From Selenomonadaceae bacterium (GTDB taxonomy: Bacteria; Bacillota; Negativicutes; Selenomonadales; Selenomonadaceae), in assembly GCA_017445435.1 (NCBI GenBank), contig JAFSUE010000141.1:1-5325 (forward strand): a DNA stretch of 5,325 bases, written 5' to 3'. The position numbers and the translations under genes are program-made. This document shows positions 4,522 through 5,325 of the stretch, in pieces. The notes below the pieces were generated by a model. That model searched no databases, was not told the origin of the DNA, and worked only from the letters and a program-made list of their open reading frames with translations. How positions within the stretch are numbered: the first letter of the stretch is position 1; every line of letters starts with the position of its first letter.

Positions 4522-5325
4522 ATTTTCAAGCTGATTCAGATTCTAAAGGTCAGCGGCTTGATATTTATCTTGGTAAAAAATTTTTAGACAAGTCGCGCTC
4601 CCACATTCAAAAAATTATTTCAGACGGTTTAGTTAAAATTGACGGGCGAATTGTCAAGCCTAGCTACAAAATTATCGGCGGCGAAAATATTTCTGTTGAT
4701 GAAGTTGACGCCGTCGAAGTTGAGTACTTGCCTGAAGATTTGCCGCTGAATATTTTGTACGAAGACGCAGATATTATCGTCGTCAATAAAGCGCGTGGAA
4801 TGACTGTCCACCCTGCCGATACGGTACGCTCGGGAACTTTGGTCAACGCGCTTTTATTTTATTGCAAAGATTTATCTGGCATTAACGGCGTCAAGCGTCC
4901 TGGCATTGTTCATCGGCTGGATAAAGATACGTCGGGCGTTATGGTCGTCGCGAAAAATGATTTTGCCCACGTCAACCTTGCCGCGCAGATTAAAGATAAA
5001 GTTGCTGTGCGAACTTATTTAGCGATTGTTCACGGCGTCTTAGCTGATGACGCTGGAATTATCAACGGCGCGATTGGTCGTGATAAATTCGATAGAAAAA
5101 AAATGGCAGTGACTGCTGACGGAAAATTTGCTGTCACGGAATTTAAAGTTTTGGAACGGTTTAAAAATTTTACATACGTCGAATGCAAGTTACAGACTGG
5201 CAGGACTCATCAAATTCGCGTACATATGGCGGGAATTGGTCATCCGCTTGTTGGCGATGAAAAGTACACTGCGCGGAAAAATCCTTTCGACATACAAGGG
5301 CAAGCGCTACATTCACACACATTAA
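4518..5325 (+). CDS. RluD/RluA-family 23S rRNA pseudouridine synthase (YlyB-like), 3'-truncated by window edge
   Basis: The frame is open from GTG at 4518-4520 to the window end, giving 269 visible residues; the family runs about 300-325, so roughly 30-50 are missing. An N-terminal S4 RNA-binding domain (about 12-61) contains QRLDIYLGKKF, SRSHIQKIISDG and VKIDGRIVKPSYKI. The RluA-type catalytic domain follows: NILYEDADIIVVNKARGMTVHP (split here at about residue 78), then RPGIVHRLDKDTSGV with catalytic Asp135, then LQTGRTHQIRVHMA and GHPLVGDEKY, ending at QALHSHTL, which is where the family continues. RluD-class enzymes isomerise uridines in 23S rRNA; substrate sites cannot be read from sequence. 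The GTG overlaps the lspA stop (GTGA), with GAGGA at 4501-4505 as a distant ribosome site. In B. subtilis ylyB follows lspA in the same way and precedes pyrR. Confidence 0.95.
   Translation, partial: MNFQADSDSKGQRLDIYLGKKFLDKSRSHIQKIISDGLVKIDGRIVKPSYKIIGGENISVDEVDAVEVEYLPEDLPLNILYEDADIIVVNKARGMTVHPADTVRSGTLVNALLFYCKDLSGINGVKRPGIVHRLDKDTSGVMVVAKNDFAHVNLAAQIKDKVAVRTYLAIVHGVLADDAGIINGAIGRDKFDRKKMAVTADGKFAVTEFKVLERFKNFTYVECKLQTGRTHQIRVHMAGIGHPLVGDEKYTARKNPFDIQGQALHSHTL

Noticed and set aside
5128..5325. Open frame running off the right edge from 5128
   Set aside because: Out of frame with the RluD-like protein, whose GRTHQIRVHMA motif covers the same bases.

Overview
The window carries seven protein genes, all on the + strand. 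It looks like a conserved Gram-positive-type division cluster: [IMPACT/YigZ-family gene, 5' end cut off] – 287-bp gap – yggS/ylmE – sepF – ylmH-like – divIVA – lspA – rluD-like [3' end cut off]. From yggS onward the order follows the Bacillus subtilis ylmE-ylmF(sepF)-(ylmG)-ylmH-divIVA-(ileS)-lspA-ylyB region, but without ylmG/yggT and ileS. SepF together with DivIVA, this gene order, strong GGAGG-type ribosome sites and frequent TTG/GTG starts point to the Firmicutes. An anaerobic lineage such as the Negativicutes is a reasonable guess, but the window cannot prove it. Base composition is moderately AT-rich.

Layout. Positions 2-568 hold most of a YigZ/YvyE-type protein. Positions 569-855 form a gap containing an imperfect GC-rich hairpin (628-666), a heptanucleotide tandem array (675-716), and a very AT-rich stretch that probably holds the promoter of the downstream cluster. 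Then come yggS (856-1542, PLP homeostasis), sepF (1617-2111, FtsZ anchor), an S4-domain YlmH-like RNA-binding protein (2208-2996), divIVA (3068-3904, curvature/pole-associated scaffold), lspA (3979-4521, lipoprotein signal peptidase) and an rluD-like pseudouridine synthase (from 4518, running off the end). lspA and rluD overlap by four bases. The other genes are separated by 57-96 bp when gaps are measured to the chosen starts.

How the genes fit together. SepF and DivIVA serve septum assembly and pole or septum placement. YggS, YlmH and RluD are housekeeping factors for the cofactor PLP, ribosomes and RNA that are habitually co-located with them. LspA matures membrane lipoproteins. The shared strand and short spacing suggest cotranscription from yggS onward.

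The unusual part is between the genes. Four of the gaps contain tandem arrays with an exact 7-bp period: NACTACT at 675-716, the same family in both orientations at 2117-2188, ATTACGA/ATTCCTA at 3011-3045, and AGCTACA at 3930-3962. The second is folded into a long hairpin whose mismatches fall at the one variable base of each heptad. Three arrays end within a few bases of the next gene's Shine-Dalgarno sequence. Dispersed heptameric repeats of this kind are well known in cyanobacteria; finding several different ones inside a Firmicute division cluster is the observation most worth following up. I see no defence system, CRISPR array, tRNA, rRNA, insertion sequence or other gene system of unknown type.
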